From positions 106,783 to 170,782 of the forward strand of contig JAEUPQ010000029.1 in assembly GCA_016789405.1 (NCBI GenBank): a DNA stretch of 64,000 nucleotides, in the 5' to 3' direction. The position numbers and the translations under genes are program-made. The notes beneath the pieces are model-generated. The model saw only the letters and a program-made list of their open reading frames with translations, searched no databases and had not been told where the DNA came from. Position 1 is the stretch's first letter. Every line of letters begins with the position of its first letter. Origin of the DNA: Lysobacteraceae bacterium. GTDB taxonomy: Bacteria > Pseudomonadota > Gammaproteobacteria > Xanthomonadales > Xanthomonadaceae. Positions 9,910 through 19,088 of this stretch are shown here, one piece after another.

Positions 9910-10836
9910 TCAGCAGACCCCGAATGGCAGGTTCGGTGACGACACCATCCGTTCCCCGACCATGTCGCCGCGCAGGAAACGCAATGTCTCTGCGATCACG
10001 CCCGGATTGTCGGCGATCCGGTTGTGGCCTTGGCCTCGCGTGGTGAGCATGCGGGCGTCATGCCACAGCCGTGCGTAGCGCTCACCCTCATGCCATGGCA
10101 CTTCGCGATCTTCCAGGTCGTGGACGATCAGCGCGGGTCGCGCGATCAGCGGGGCATTGTGATGCGCCTGCAGGGCTTCGATCGGCTCGCGCGTCCTGGC
10201 CTCGAAAAACGCCGCGAGGCGCGTCGCGAAGCCCGCGCCCAGACCGACGAAGCGACTGAAGCGCTCCATCGCCGCGAGAGGGTCGGCGGCTGGTGCAATC
10301 AGCACGGCGCGCTCGGCCTGCAGGCCGCGTGCGAGCGCCACGGCGGTGGCCGCGCCGCCCAGCGAATGTCCGATCACGGCTGCGGCCGGGCCGAAGTGCC
10401 GTGCGACGGCCATCAGGTGGCAGGCGAAGTCGGGCAGGGTGGTCTGGCGTCCGTCGCTGCGGCCGTGGCCGGCCTGGTCGAAGGCGACGACCGCATAGCC
10501 TGCCTGGCGCAGTGGTGCGACCCACTGCGCGACACGCGTTCCGTGACTGGACCAGCCGTGCGCGAACAGGACGTACGGCTGTCGTCCAGGCTCACCCCAG
10601 ACGTAGGTCGCGATCGACAGGCCGTCGATATCGAGCCTGGATTCCTTCGCTCCCAGGGTCGGGGAAGCCAATGCCCGGCTTCGACTGCTCGCGAATGGCG
10701 TGGAGAACAACCGGGCCGCGCGCTGCAAGGTGGCATTCGGCCGCAACAGACGCCCGACGCCGAAGCTTGCACGGAGCAGCGCGAGAGTCGCGATATTACG
10801 AACGGTCGTGCTAATTTTGGTCGATACGTTTGACAT
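9910..10836 (-). CDS. alpha/beta hydrolase
   Basis: Probable serine esterase or lipase-like hydrolase of 308 residues, substrate unknown. The fold shows in the oxyanion strand LFAHGWSSHG, the nucleophile elbow GHSLGG, an acid in HDLEDREVPW and the catalytic histidine in TRGQGHNRI near the C terminus. The first 60 residues are basic and not hydrolase-like. The ATG at 10836 has a GGGAG box eight bases upstream. The TetR gene lies 35 bp upstream on the same strand, and a copy of the putative TetR operator falls inside codons 8-13, so regulation by that repressor is inferred. Partition from a signal-anchored form is uncertain. Confidence 0.87.
   Translation of the reverse strand: MSNVSTKISTTVRNIATLALLRASFGVGRLLRPNATLQRAARLFSTPFASSRSRALASPTLGAKESRLDIDGLSIATYVWGEPGRQPYVLFAHGWSSHGTRVAQWVAPLRQAGYAVVAFDQAGHGRSDGRQTTLPDFACHLMAVARHFGPAAAVIGHSLGGAATAVALARGLQAERAVLIAPAADPLAAMERFSRFVGLGAGFATRLAAFFEARTREPIEALQAHHNAPLIARPALIVHDLEDREVPWHEGERYARLWHDARMLTTRGQGHNRIADNPGVIAETLRFLRGDMVGERMVSSPNLPFGVC
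10798..10813 (-). promoter_or_regulatory. putative TetR operator (copy 1, within hydrolase 5' end)
   Basis: The 16-mer TAGCACGACCGTTCGT occurs here on the - strand, and an identical copy in the opposite orientation lies just upstream of the neighbouring TetR gene. The core ACGACCGTTCGT is a near-palindrome (one mismatch between half-sites), as expected for a TetR dimer site. Its position 23-38 bp inside the hydrolase coding sequence would suit roadblock repression or an internal promoter. Confidence 0.6.
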
Positions 10837-10871
10837 GGCGATCTCCCGGGATCAGTAAGCCTGGGTTGGGG

Positions 10872-11483
10872 TCAACGAGGGAGGGTGAGGTAATACGCGA
10901 GCAGGTGCTCGAACATCCGCCGCCCGCGAGCGAAGGCGGCATCGAGATCCGACAGTGCTGCGTCGTGCTGGACCGCGAGGGCGATGCTGTTGAGCTCGAA
11001 TGCGAACTGGGCTGCATCCGTGTCGGGACGAAGTTCGCCTGCGTCGACAGCCAGCACGACGGCACGCGCCAGTTCGGCCTGCCAGCGCTGGTGATGAGCG
11101 ACGACACGGTCCCGCAGCGGACCCGGACGGTCGTCGTATTCGCTGACGGCCGTCAGGAGGACGCAACCGCCGCGATCGCGACGAAGCCACTCGAACCAGT
11201 TCGCGAGGATCGTGCGCAGCCGGGGCAGGCCGCGAGGCGTGGCGAGTGCAGGGATCAGGGTGTGTTCGCCGAAGCGTGTCGCAGCCATGTCGAGTACGGC
11301 GAGCTGCAGGTCTTCTCGCGAACCGAAATGGGCGAACACGCCGCTCTTGGACATGCCGACGGCGTCAGCGAGGGGGCCGATCGACAGACCTTCGAGTCCC
11401 GCTGAAGCGGCAATCATGTAGGCCCGTTCCAGGATGATGTCCCGGGTGGCTGCGCCCTTGCTCGTGGCGGGTTGAGGTCCCAT
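10872..11483 (-). CDS. TetR family transcriptional regulator
   Basis: One-component repressor of 203 residues. The N-terminal helix-turn-helix (about 18-65) is typical: IGPLADAVGMSKSGVFAHFG. The C-terminal ligand domain is all-helical, with no recognisable specificity. The ATG at 11483 is taken because it begins just before the DNA-binding domain. It lies directly upstream of the alpha/beta hydrolase, which it probably controls, and a near-palindromic 16-nt element 13 bp in front of its own start suggests autoregulation. The inducer is unknown. Confidence 0.9.
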   Translation of the reverse strand: MGPQPATSKGAATRDIILERAYMIAASAGLEGLSIGPLADAVGMSKSGVFAHFGSREDLQLAVLDMAATRFGEHTLIPALATPRGLPRLRTILANWFEWLRRDRGGCVLLTAVSEYDDRPGPLRDRVVAHHQRWQAELARAVVLAVDAGELRPDTDAAQFAFELNSIALAVQHDAALSDLDAAFARGRRMFEHLLAYYLTLPR

Positions 11484-11495
11484 GCTGCGAACAAA

Positions 11496-11511
11496 TAGCA
11501 CGACCGTTCGT
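11496..11511 (+). promoter_or_regulatory. putative TetR operator (copy 2, upstream of tetR)
   Basis: Identical over 16 nt to the element at 10798-10813 (opposite strand). It sits 12 bp upstream of the TetR start codon, where it would overlap the promoter or the transcript start. A further inverted partial copy, ACGAACGGT, occurs at 11532-11540 and may be a second half-site. Confidence 0.6.
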
Positions 11512-11577
11512 TCGTGGCGAGCATGGGGCGACGAACGGTTCCCCGACGCCGCAGCGTCGGGGGGCAAATCATCGGAC

Positions 11578-12462
11578 TCAGTCCCGGTAACGCTTCAGCA
11601 GGTCGCCGTAGGCGTCGATGCGCCGGTCGCGGAGGAACGGCCAGATCCGGCGGACATGCTCGCTGCGCGCCATGTCGATTTCGGCCATCAGGATCGTCGC
11701 CTCGGTACCGGCTTCGGCGATGAACTCGCCCTGCGGGCCCAGGACATGACTGTTGCCCCAGAAGTCGATGCCGGAGGCGCCAAGCGGCGACGATTCGTGG
11801 CCGACGCGATTGCAGCTGAGTACCGGTACGCCATTGGCCACGGCGTGGCCGCGATGGCTGAGGATCCAGGCGTTGCGCTGGCGATCCTTCTCGGCCTGTT
11901 CATCCGATGGGTCCCAGCCGATCGCGGTCGGATACAGCAGCAGTTCGGCACCAGCCAGCGCCATCAGCCGCGCGGCTTCCGGATACCACTGGTCCCAGCA
12001 GACCAGCACGCCGAGGCGGCCGACCGAGGTGTCGATCGGCATGAAGCCGAGGTCGCCGGGCGTGAAATAGAACTTCTCGTAGAAACCCGGATCGTCCGGA
12101 ATGTGCATCTTGCGGTACTTGCCGGCGATCGAGCCATCGGCGTCGTAGACCACGGCGGTGTTGTGGTAAAGGCCGGCGGCGCGACGCTCGAACAGCGAGC
12201 TGACCAGCACCACGCCGTGATGCTTCGCGAGCGAGCTCAGCCGTTCCGTGCTCGGGCCCGGGATCGGCTCGGCCAGATCGAATTCGTCCACCGATTCGTG
12301 CTGGCAGAAGTAGGCCCCGTTGTGCAGTTCCTGCAGCAGCACGAGTTTCGCGCCGGATTTGGCGGCCTCGGCGACGCGAGCCTCGATGACCGACAGGTTG
12401 GCCTCGGAAGTGCCGTGGTTCCTTTCCTGGACCAGGGCGACGGGGAGCGTGGTCTTCTTCAT
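11578..12462 (-). CDS. aguB: N-carbamoylputrescine amidase
   Basis: Nitrilase-superfamily amidohydrolase (294 residues) that converts N-carbamoylputrescine to putrescine, CO2 and ammonia, the last step of the agmatine route. The Glu-Lys-Cys triad is visible in LLQELH (about E45), KYRKMHIP and VLVCWDQWYPE. The length is usual for AguB. Its ATG overlaps the aguA stop by 4 bp, and that pairing is what separates AguB from other nitrilases. The pathway makes putrescine from arginine-derived agmatine in the cytosol. No terminator was identified immediately downstream. Confidence 0.95.
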   Translation of the reverse strand: MKKTTLPVALVQERNHGTSEANLSVIEARVAEAAKSGAKLVLLQELHNGAYFCQHESVDEFDLAEPIPGPSTERLSSLAKHHGVVLVSSLFERRAAGLYHNTAVVYDADGSIAGKYRKMHIPDDPGFYEKFYFTPGDLGFMPIDTSVGRLGVLVCWDQWYPEAARLMALAGAELLLYPTAIGWDPSDEQAEKDRQRNAWILSHRGHAVANGVPVLSCNRVGHESSPLGASGIDFWGNSHVLGPQGEFIAEAGTEATILMAEIDMARSEHVRRIWPFLRDRRIDAYGDLLKRYRD

Positions 12463-13490
12463 GCGAGCACACCTTCCGGAAGTTGCATCGTGATGCAGTG
12501 CAGGCTGCCGTTCTGCCAGATCAGCGGGCGACAAGGCACCGGCACGATCTCGCGGCCGGGGAAGGCTTCCGCCATCACTTCCTGCGCACGGGCATCGGCC
12601 GGATCGCCGTAGGACGGCATCAGCACTGCACCGTTGACGATCAGGAAATTCGCGTAGCTGGCAGCGAGCCGGCGGCCGTCGTCGAAGATCGGCTTGGCCC
12701 ACGGCAATGCGAACAGCCGGTAGGGCTTGCCGTCGCGCGTACGCAGCGCGGCCAACTCGTCTGCCATCGCCTGCAGCTCGGGGTAATGCGTGTCGCTGAC
12801 GTCGTCGCAGCCCTGGTAGATGATCGCGTCCTCGGCGGCGAAGCGGGCGAGGGTGTCGATGTGGGCGTCGGTGTCGTCGCCTTCGAGGTAGCCATGATCG
12901 AGCCACAGCACGCGGTCCTGGCGCAGCCAGCCGGCGAGCTGCCAGGTCAATTCCTCGCGCGTCGCCTCCGGGTGGCGCTCATGCAGGCACTTCCAGGTTG
13001 TCAGCAGCGTGCCCGCGCCGTCGGTCTCGATGCCGCCGCCTTCCAGCGCAAAGTCGATCTGCTCGCGCGTCGCGTTCGCGAACACGCCCTGGGCGGAGAG
13101 CGCTTCGACGAGGCGATCGTCGCGGCTGGCCTCGAACTTGCCGCCCCAGCCAGTGAAGCGGAAATCGAGCTGAAGGAATTCGCGACCTGCCTTCAAGGTG
13201 ATCGGGCCGGAATCGCGCAACCAGGTGTCGTCGTACTCGACGGTCACGAAACGGACGCGATCCATGTCGACCCGCGCAGAGCGCAGTCGTGCCTCGGCAT
13301 AGATCTGCAGGTCGTCGTCGGCGATGCAGATCACGGCCTGCTGGAAGCCCGTGATCGCCAGCACCAGAGCGATGTAGGTCTCCTCGACATCGACAAGGCG
13401 CGGGCCCCAATCGGTCTCGGGATGCGGCCACGCGATCAGGACGGCGGACTGGGGTTCCCATTCCGCCGGAAAACGGACAGTTGTGGACAT
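12459..13490 (-). CDS. aguA: agmatine deiminase
   Basis: Guanidino-group-modifying enzyme (343 residues) that hydrolyses agmatine to N-carbamoylputrescine and ammonia. Family marks include EWEPQSAVLIAWPH at the N terminus, DTWLRDSGP, FALEGGGIE, DDTDAHIDTLARF and the catalytic cysteine in SLHCITMQLP near the C terminus. The start ATG at 13490 agrees with the family length. It is followed without gap by aguB and preceded by a small exported-protein gene 4 bp upstream, so a three-gene transcript is likely. Confidence 0.95.
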   Translation of the reverse strand: MSTTVRFPAEWEPQSAVLIAWPHPETDWGPRLVDVEETYIALVLAITGFQQAVICIADDDLQIYAEARLRSARVDMDRVRFVTVEYDDTWLRDSGPITLKAGREFLQLDFRFTGWGGKFEASRDDRLVEALSAQGVFANATREQIDFALEGGGIETDGAGTLLTTWKCLHERHPEATREELTWQLAGWLRQDRVLWLDHGYLEGDDTDAHIDTLARFAAEDAIIYQGCDDVSDTHYPELQAMADELAALRTRDGKPYRLFALPWAKPIFDDGRRLAASYANFLIVNGAVLMPSYGDPADARAQEVMAEAFPGREIVPVPCRPLIWQNGSLHCITMQLPEGVLA

Positions 13491-13494
13491 CGAA

Positions 13495-13824
13495 TTACTT
13501 GATCGGAGGTTTCGGGCCGACTTCGTCGCTGCCGGCGCGGATGGCGACCGCATCGATCACGCGGTCCTTCTCGAAATAGACGACGAAATTCGGGTAGGTC
13601 CAGCGGTTGATCGCGGGCCATTGGCGCTTCTGGCCACCGCGGGGATCCATGCGCTGGGTCGGGGCGCCGAACTTGCGTTCGACGTCGGCCATGCGCATGC
13701 CGCGTGCGGGCATCGTCATGGCAGCCTCGCTCTGCACGCGTTCGATGAGGAGCCTGTCGGCGAAAGCCTGGGGGGCGGCGGCGCAGAGCGCGGCGACGAC
13801 CAGGGCGGCAGGGAGAAGACGCAT
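13495..13824 (-). CDS. small exported protein of unknown function
   Basis: A 109-residue protein with a clear signal peptide: MRLLPAALVVAALCAAAPQAFA, cleavage predicted after AFA at about residue 22. The mature part has no cysteine. It contains ADVERKFGAPTQ and a strand-rich tail (WTYPNFVVYFEKDRVIDAVAI), a pattern like the small SmpA/BamE-type fold, but the similarity is weak. A good ribosome site (GGAGG) precedes the ATG. It precedes aguA by 4 bp, yet nothing links it to polyamine metabolism beyond position. Confidence 0.75.
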   Translation of the reverse strand: MRLLPAALVVAALCAAAPQAFADRLLIERVQSEAAMTMPARGMRMADVERKFGAPTQRMDPRGGQKRQWPAINRWTYPNFVVYFEKDRVIDAVAIRAGSDEVGPKPPIK

Positions 13825-13960
13825 TGGGGGACCTCCTCGAACGGATGCGGGTGGGCGGGCTTGCGAGCGCTGGGATTGTAAGCGCATCGCGTCGGCGCAC
13901 GCACACCCGGGGTTCACGAATCCGCACTGTCTCGCATCGATGCCGGACGCCGGATACGAC

Positions 13961-13983
13961 AAAGGCCGCACGAGGCGGCCTTT
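13961..13983. terminator. hairpin terminator
   Basis: Stem AAAGGCCGC / GCGGCCTTT (9 bp, 5-nt loop). It lies downstream of the leftward L36 gene and upstream of the leftward small exported-protein gene, so it probably ends the L36 transcript. Confidence 0.7.
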
Positions 13984-14074
13984 GCTGGAGCGAGCGTGAC
14001 GATGTGGAGTAGCAGCCGTTGAGGGCCGTCGTCGCGCTCTTCGTCGCCAGCCAGGCCGGCGACGCGATCCGGTA

Positions 14075-14200
14075 TCAGCGCTGACGCGCCTTGAAACGCG
14101 GATTGGACTTGCAGATCACGAAGACCTTGCCACGGCGGCGGACGACCTTGCAGTCGCGGTGACGGGCCTTCGCCGACTTCAGGGAGGACAAGACCTTCAT
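14075..14200 (-). CDS. rpmJ: 50S ribosomal protein L36 (zinc-independent type)
   Basis: A 41-residue basic protein identical in style to YkgO-type L36: [17 protein letters not shown] at the start and [11 protein letters not shown] at the end. L36 helps fold 23S rRNA in the large subunit. Only two cysteines (C17, C30) are present, so the four-ligand zinc ribbon of the C+ form is missing. In E. coli this paralogue replaces the zinc form under zinc starvation, whereas in xanthomonads the short form appears to be the standard copy. No Zur-like palindrome was seen upstream. The gene is monocistronic. Confidence 0.95.
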   Translation of the reverse strand: MKVLSSLKSAKARHRDCKVVRRRGKVFVICKSNPRFKARQR

Positions 14201-14395
14201 GGAAACCTCGGCGATAACGCGGTTGAATGTGGATGGGAAGGGTGGATCGGCATGTAACACCGTAAAGCAGCCCGGCATTTTGCCGTGCCTTGCGCGGGAA
14301 AGCAAGGCCGATCAATCGCTTGCGAGTCGCGCGTGCGGGACGCCTGCGTCGTGCCGGCTAGAATGAGTCATTCCCACATCTGCCGCGAGCTGCTC

Positions 14396-15082
14396 ATGCC
14401 CGATTCCGTCCCCGTTCCGGTTCTGACCATCGATGGCCCGTCCGGGGCAGGCAAGGGCACCATCAGTCGGCTGGTGGCCGCCCGGCTGGGTTGGCATTAC
14501 CTCGATTCCGGTGCGCTCTATCGCGGCGTCGGGGTGGCTGCCGGATGGGCCGGGCTGGATCTCGCCGACCCGGGAGCGCTGATCCGCTGCGCCTTCGATG
14601 CCCACATCGGGTTCGAGGAGGATGCTGCAGGCGAGCTGCGCGTGATCGTGAACGGGGTGGACGCCACCGACGAACTCCGGACCGAGACTGCCGGTGCCGC
14701 AGCGTCGGCCATTGCCGCGGTGCCGGAGGTGCGGGCGGCCCTGCGCGAGCGGCAGCGCGCCTTCCGTCGTCCGCCTGGTCTGGTTGCTGACGGGCGCGAC
14801 ATGGGAACCGTCATCTTCCCCGATGCGCAGTACAAGGTCTTCCTCACCGCCAGCCCCGAGGAGCGGGCCGACAGGCGGTATAAGCAGTTGAAAGACAAGG
14901 GGGTTTCCGTTATATTCGACGACCTGCTGCGGGAGATCCTCGCCCGCGACGCCCGCGATGCCAATCGTGCGGTGGCTCCGCTGCGACCGGCCGATGATGC
15001 CGTTTGCATCGATACCACCGGCCTCGGCATCGACGCGGTCGTCGAGCGCGTGCTGGCCGTCGTGTCAGCCCCGCGTTCCTGA
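14396..15082 (+). CDS. cmk: cytidylate kinase
   Basis: Phosphorylates CMP and dCMP with ATP in pyrimidine salvage. The 228-residue protein has the P-loop GPSGAGKGT (about 14-22), the LDSGALYRG motif that follows it, and [15 protein letters not shown], all diagnostic of bacterial Cmk. The ATG at 14396 has only a weak ribosome site but fits the family length and lies just ahead of the first strand. It stands in the conserved cmk-rpsA-ihfB order. The gene may be read through into rpsA. Confidence 0.96.
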   Translation: MPDSVPVPVLTIDGPSGAGKGTISRLVAARLGWHYLDSGALYRGVGVAAGWAGLDLADPGALIRCAFDAHIGFEEDAAGELRVIVNGVDATDELRTETAGAAASAIAAVPEVRAALRERQRAFRRPPGLVADGRDMGTVIFPDAQYKVFLTASPEERADRRYKQLKDKGVSVIFDDLLREILARDARDANRAVAPLRPADDAVCIDTTGLGIDAVVERVLAVVSAPRS

Positions 15083-15285
15083 TCGGCGTCATTTCTACCG
15101 ACGCCAGTCCGAGCGTTGTTCCGCAGCAGGAATCAGGTTCCGTCGTCGTCCGGTGCGCAAGCAGCGGCGCGGCGGTGTTTCCACATCTCACTCCTACGGC
15201 CAACGGCAATCCCGCCACGGCCCCAACGGGTGGACCGGCCCGCATCGCGGCATCCGGTCTGTGTCATCAACCGAGTATTCAACCC

Positions 15286-16977
15286 ATGACCGAATCATTT
15301 GCAGAATTGTTCGAACAGAGTGCGGCCGCGAACCTGGCCAAGCTCAAGCCCGGCTCGATCGTCTCGGGCGTCGTCGTCGATGTGCGCACCGACGTGGTGG
15401 TCATCAATGCCGGCCTGAAGTCCGAAGGCATCGTGCCGATCGAACAGTTCCGTAACGAAGCCGGCGAGATCGACGTGGCCGTCGGCGACGTCGTCAAGGT
15501 GGCGCTGGACTCCCTCGAAAACGGCTTCGGCGAAACCGTTCTTTCCCGCGACAAGGCCAAGCGCGCCATGGTGTGGGACGAGCTCGAAGAAGCTCTGGAA
15601 AAGAACGAAACCATCACCGGCCGCATCAGCGGCAAGGTCAAGGGTGGTTTCACCGTCGACATCAAGGACGTCCGCGCGTTCCTGCCCGGTTCCCTGGTCG
15701 ACGTGCGCCCGGTCCGCGACCCGGTGTACCTGGAAGGCAAGGAACTCGAATTCAAGCTCATCAAGCTCGACCGCAAGCGCAACAACGTGGTCGTGTCGCG
15801 CCGCGCCGTCGTCGAGAGTGAGCACTCGGAAGAGCGTGAACAGCTCCTCGAGAAGCTGGTCGAAGGCGCCAAGCTCAAGGGCGTCGTCAAGAACCTCACC
15901 GATTACGGTGCGTTCGTCGACCTCGGCGGCATCGACGGCCTGCTGCACATCACCGACATGGCGTGGAAGCGCGTGCGCCATCCGTCCGAAGTGGTGGAAG
16001 TCGGCCAGGAACTCGAAGTCCGCGTGCTCAAGTACGACCGCGAGCGCAATCGCGTCAGCCTCGGCCTCAAGCAGCTGGGCGAGGATCCGTGGGACAACAT
16101 CGCCCGCCGTTACCCGGCCAACGTCCGCATGTTCGGCAAGGTCTCCAACGTCACCGATTACGGCGCGTTCGTCGAGATCGAGCCGGGCGTCGAAGGCCTG
16201 GTCCACGTGTCCGAAATGGACTGGACCAACAAGAACGTCAACCCGTCGAAGGTCGTGCAGGTCGGTGACGAAGTCGAAGTCATGGTCCTTGACGTCGATG
16301 AAGAGCGCCGCCGCATCTCGCTGGGCATGAAGCAGTGCACCAGCAACCCGTGGGAAACCTTCGCGGCGATCTACAAGAAGAACGACAAGGTGTCCGGCCA
16401 GATCAAGTCGATCACCGACTTCGGCATCTTCATCGGCCTGGACGGCGGCATCGACGGCCTGATCCACCTGTCCGACCTCAGCTGGAACACCACTGGCGAA
16501 GACGTGGTCCGCAACTTCAAGAAGGGCGACACCCTGGAAGCCGTGGTCCTCGCCGTCGATCCGGAGCGCGAGCGCATCAGCCTCGGCGTGAAGCAGCTGG
16601 AGCAGGATCCGTTCGGCCAGTTCATGGCGTCGTTCCCGAAGGGCTCGAAGGTCTCGGGCACCGTCAAGGAAGTGGACGCCAAGGGCGCCACCATCGACCT
16701 GGGCGACGGCATCGAAGGTTACGTCTCCGCGCGCGACATCAGCTACGAGCGCATCGACGACGCCAGCCAGCACCTGAAGGTCGGCGACAAGGTCGAAGCC
16801 AAGCTCGTGGGCATGGATCGCAAGGGCCGCACCCTGCAGCTGTCGATCAAGGCGAAGGACGAGGCCGAGACGCAGGAAGCCCTGGCCGAGTACGCCAAGG
16901 CGTCTGCCGATGCGGCCAGCGGCACCACCAAGCTGGGCGCGCTGCTGCGCGAGCAGCTGGAAAACCGCTCCGAGTAA
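15286..16977 (+). CDS. rpsA: 30S ribosomal protein S1
   Basis: S1 (563 residues) binds mRNA leaders on the small subunit and promotes translation initiation. Six S1 OB-fold repeats run through the sequence (from about residue 21 to 520). Repeats 3-6 show the usual [21 protein letters not shown] pattern. The N-terminal [12 protein letters not shown] is the ribosome-binding segment typical of gammaproteobacteria. The ATG at 15286 gives the expected length; the 203-bp gap before it is a non-coding leader likely to hold a promoter. A GC hairpin follows the stop. Confidence 0.98.
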   Translation: MTESFAELFEQSAAANLAKLKPGSIVSGVVVDVRTDVVVINAGLKSEGIVPIEQFRNEAGEIDVAVGDVVKVALDSLENGFGETVLSRDKAKRAMVWDELEEALEKNETITGRISGKVKGGFTVDIKDVRAFLPGSLVDVRPVRDPVYLEGKELEFKLIKLDRKRNNVVVSRRAVVESEHSEEREQLLEKLVEGAKLKGVVKNLTDYGAFVDLGGIDGLLHITDMAWKRVRHPSEVVEVGQELEVRVLKYDRERNRVSLGLKQLGEDPWDNIARRYPANVRMFGKVSNVTDYGAFVEIEPGVEGLVHVSEMDWTNKNVNPSKVVQVGDEVEVMVLDVDEERRRISLGMKQCTSNPWETFAAIYKKNDKVSGQIKSITDFGIFIGLDGGIDGLIHLSDLSWNTTGEDVVRNFKKGDTLEAVVLAVDPERERISLGVKQLEQDPFGQFMASFPKGSKVSGTVKEVDAKGATIDLGDGIEGYVSARDISYERIDDASQHLKVGDKVEAKLVGMDRKGRTLQLSIKAKDEAETQEALAEYAKASADAASGTTKLGALLREQLENRSE

Positions 16978-17004
16978 GTGTTGAGCCATCCGCTTTGCGG
17001 CATG

Positions 17005-17032
17005 CAACGGCCCGGGTCACCCCGGGCCGTTG
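17005..17032 (+). terminator. GC-rich hairpin after rpsA
   Basis: A 12-bp perfect stem (CAACGGCCCGGG / CCCGGGCCGTTG) with a TCAC loop, 27 bp after the rpsA stop. No T-tract follows, so it may be an attenuator or an RNA-stabilising end rather than a full terminator before ihfB. Confidence 0.6.
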
Positions 17033-17114
17033 CGACGCCGGAGGGTGGCAGGTATCTGTCTGTACTTCTTGTGTCACTTCTTGCACGTTCACCCTGTCCT
17101 GGTAGCGCATTTCC

Positions 17115-17417
17115 ATGACCAAGTCCGAACTGATCGAGATCCTGTCCCAGCGTCAGAGCCACCTGAAGGCCGATGACGTCGATCTGGCGGTCAAGTCGCT
17201 GCTGGAAATGATGGGCGGTTCGCTGGCCCAGGGCGAACGTATCGAAATCCGCGGTTTCGGCAGCTTTTCGCTGCATTACCGCCCGCCGCGCACGGGGCGA
17301 AATCCCAAGACCGGCGACGCCGTGGCGCTGCCCGGCAAGCATGTCCCGCATTTCAAGCCCGGCAAGGAATTGCGCGACCGCGTGAGCGCCGTCGTACCGC
17401 TGCCGCCGGAAGACTGA
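17115..17417 (+). CDS. ihfB: integration host factor subunit beta
   Basis: A 100-residue DNA-bending protein of the HU/IHF family that forms a heterodimer with IhfA. The signature [20 protein letters not shown] (about 46-65) contains the minor-groove arm and its intercalating proline. The start [14 protein letters not shown] is typical of IhfB and not HU. It sits in the conserved rpsA-ihfB-lapA-lapB order. Possible own promoter sequence lies in the 82 bp behind the rpsA hairpin. Confidence 0.97.
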   Translation: MTKSELIEILSQRQSHLKADDVDLAVKSLLEMMGGSLAQGERIEIRGFGSFSLHYRPPRTGRNPKTGDAVALPGKHVPHFKPGKELRDRVSAVVPLPPED

Positions 17418-17614
17418 TCGCGGCGTTCCGGCCTGCCTGTCGGCCGCCCATCTCCCAATCCTTCCGATGACCACCAAAGGTGCGACCGTCGTCATGACGG
17501 CCGGACTCGGGCATCGTCTTCGCGGTGTTCACGGCATACACTGAACGGCACGCACTGGCGCCATGCGCCGGCGTTGGCCTTCTCCCCGACCTCCCAACTT
17601 CCCCACGGCCCTGC

Positions 17615-17908
17615 ATGCGTCCATTGCGAGCGTTCATCGCCTTCCTGTTCCTTGCCCTCGGCGTGGTGGTGGGTGCGCTCAATCCCGGCATGGCGGTCGT
17701 CGATCTCGGGATCTGGCGTCTGGAGGCCGCGCTGGGCGTGGTGCTGCTTGCAGCTCTTCTGGGCGGGGTGCTGCTGGGCGGACTGGCGATGGTGGTCGCC
17801 GTCGTAGTGCCGCTGAGACGCGAGCTGCGTCGCTCGATGCCAGCAGCGGAACCGTCCGGCGCGAGCGTGCCGACAGCCTCTACATCCCCCTCTTCTTCGG
17901 AGGCTTGA
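17615..17908 (+). CDS. lapA: LapA family inner-membrane protein
   Basis: A small membrane protein (97 residues) with two TM helices (about 5-25 and 38-62) and a polar Ser/Pro-rich tail. In E. coli LapA is encoded before LapB and is linked to lipopolysaccharide assembly. The gene ends one base before the lapB ATG, so the two are coupled. The ATG at 17615 precedes the first hydrophobic segment. The 197 bp upstream hold no recognisable gene. Confidence 0.88.
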   Translation: MRPLRAFIAFLFLALGVVVGALNPGMAVVDLGIWRLEAALGVVLLAALLGGVLLGGLAMVVAVVVPLRRELRRSMPAAEPSGASVPTASTSPSSSEA

Positions 17909-17909
17909 G

Positions 17910-19088
17910 ATGGCCTTCATCTCCGAGTGGTTCTGGTACTTCCTGCTGATTCCCCTGGCGGCCCTCATCGGATGGGTCGTGGGTCGCCGCGGCGGCGAAC
18001 GCCACAGCGACCATCAGGTCAGCCGACTGTCGACCACCTATTTTCGTGGCCTGAACTACCTGCTCAACGAGCAGCCGGACAAGGCGATCGAGCTGTTCCT
18101 GCACATCGCGGAGCTCGACAAGGACACCTTCGAGACCCAGGTCGCGCTCGGTCATCTGTTCCGTCGCCGGGGCGAGGTGGACCGCGCCATCCGGCTCCAC
18201 CAGGGCCTGGTGCAACGCTCCGACATCAACGACCAGCAGCGGGTGCAGGCCTTGCTTGCACTCGGGGAGGACTACATGCGTTCCGGCTTGCTCGATCGGG
18301 CCGAGACCGTGTTCACCGACCTCGCGAAGCTCGACGATCGCGCGCCCCAGGCTCTGAAGCACCTCATCGGCATCTACCAGTCCGAACGCGACTGGCAGCA
18401 GGCGATCGAAAAGGCTTCGCGCTACGAGGCCGTGACCGGCGAGCCGATGGGCAAGCTCATCGCGCAGTTCGAATGCGAGCTCGCCGAACGCCATCGCGTG
18501 GCAGGTGAGCAGGACCTGGCGCGAGCGGCAATCGTCCGTGCCTATGCCGCCGATTCGACCGCAGTGCGTGCAGGCATGCTGGAGGGCAGGATCGAACTCG
18601 ACGCCGAGCAGTACGCCGCCGCCATCCGGGCGTTCGAGCGCGCAGCACGACACGATCCTGACTATCTGCCCGAAATCCTGCCGCCGTTGCAGGTGTGCTA
18701 CGACAAGGTCGGTGATCCCAGTGGCGCGCGCGCCTTCCTCACCCAGATGTGCGAGTACTACCGCGGTATCGCGCCGGTGCTGGCGCTGACGCGGCTGGTC
18801 GAATCCACGGAAGGTGTCCATGCCGCGCGCGACTATCTGGCACGCCAGCTCAAGGAGCGGCCTTCGGTGCGCGGTGAAGCCGCCCTGATCGACCTGAGCC
18901 TGGCCGATGACACGGACCCGACGGCCACCCTGCAAGACCTCAAGCATGTCACCGAACAGTTGCTGGTGCGCAATCCGAGCTATCGATGCAATCGATGCGG
19001 ATTCGGGGCGCGCAGCCATCACTGGCAGTGCCCAAGCTGCAAGGAATGGGGCACGGTCAAGCCGTTGCTGAACTACGCGGTGGTCTGA
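17910..19088 (+). CDS. lapB: lipopolysaccharide assembly protein LapB (YciM)
   Basis: Membrane-anchored TPR protein (392 residues) which, with FtsH, controls LpxC degradation and so the balance of lipid A to phospholipid. One N-terminal TM (about 6-24), a run of TPR repeats (about 35-340) and a C-terminal rubredoxin-like metal site with CNRC and CPSC (about 356-375) match the family. It starts right after lapA and its stop overlaps the next transferase ATG (TGATG). That links lipid A control with envelope polysaccharide synthesis. Confidence 0.95.
   Translation: MAFISEWFWYFLLIPLAALIGWVVGRRGGERHSDHQVSRLSTTYFRGLNYLLNEQPDKAIELFLHIAELDKDTFETQVALGHLFRRRGEVDRAIRLHQGLVQRSDINDQQRVQALLALGEDYMRSGLLDRAETVFTDLAKLDDRAPQALKHLIGIYQSERDWQQAIEKASRYEAVTGEPMGKLIAQFECELAERHRVAGEQDLARAAIVRAYAADSTAVRAGMLEGRIELDAEQYAAAIRAFERAARHDPDYLPEILPPLQVCYDKVGDPSGARAFLTQMCEYYRGIAPVLALTRLVESTEGVHAARDYLARQLKERPSVRGEAALIDLSLADDTDPTATLQDLKHVTEQLLVRNPSYRCNRCGFGARSHHWQCPSCKEWGTVKPLLNYAVV

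Noticed and set aside
14201..14395. Zur box upstream of the zinc-independent L36 gene
   Set aside because: No palindrome resembling a Zur site was found in the 195 bp upstream.
15295..17007. 570-codon leftward frame opposite rpsA
   Set aside because: Shadow of S1 repeats; no family-like content.
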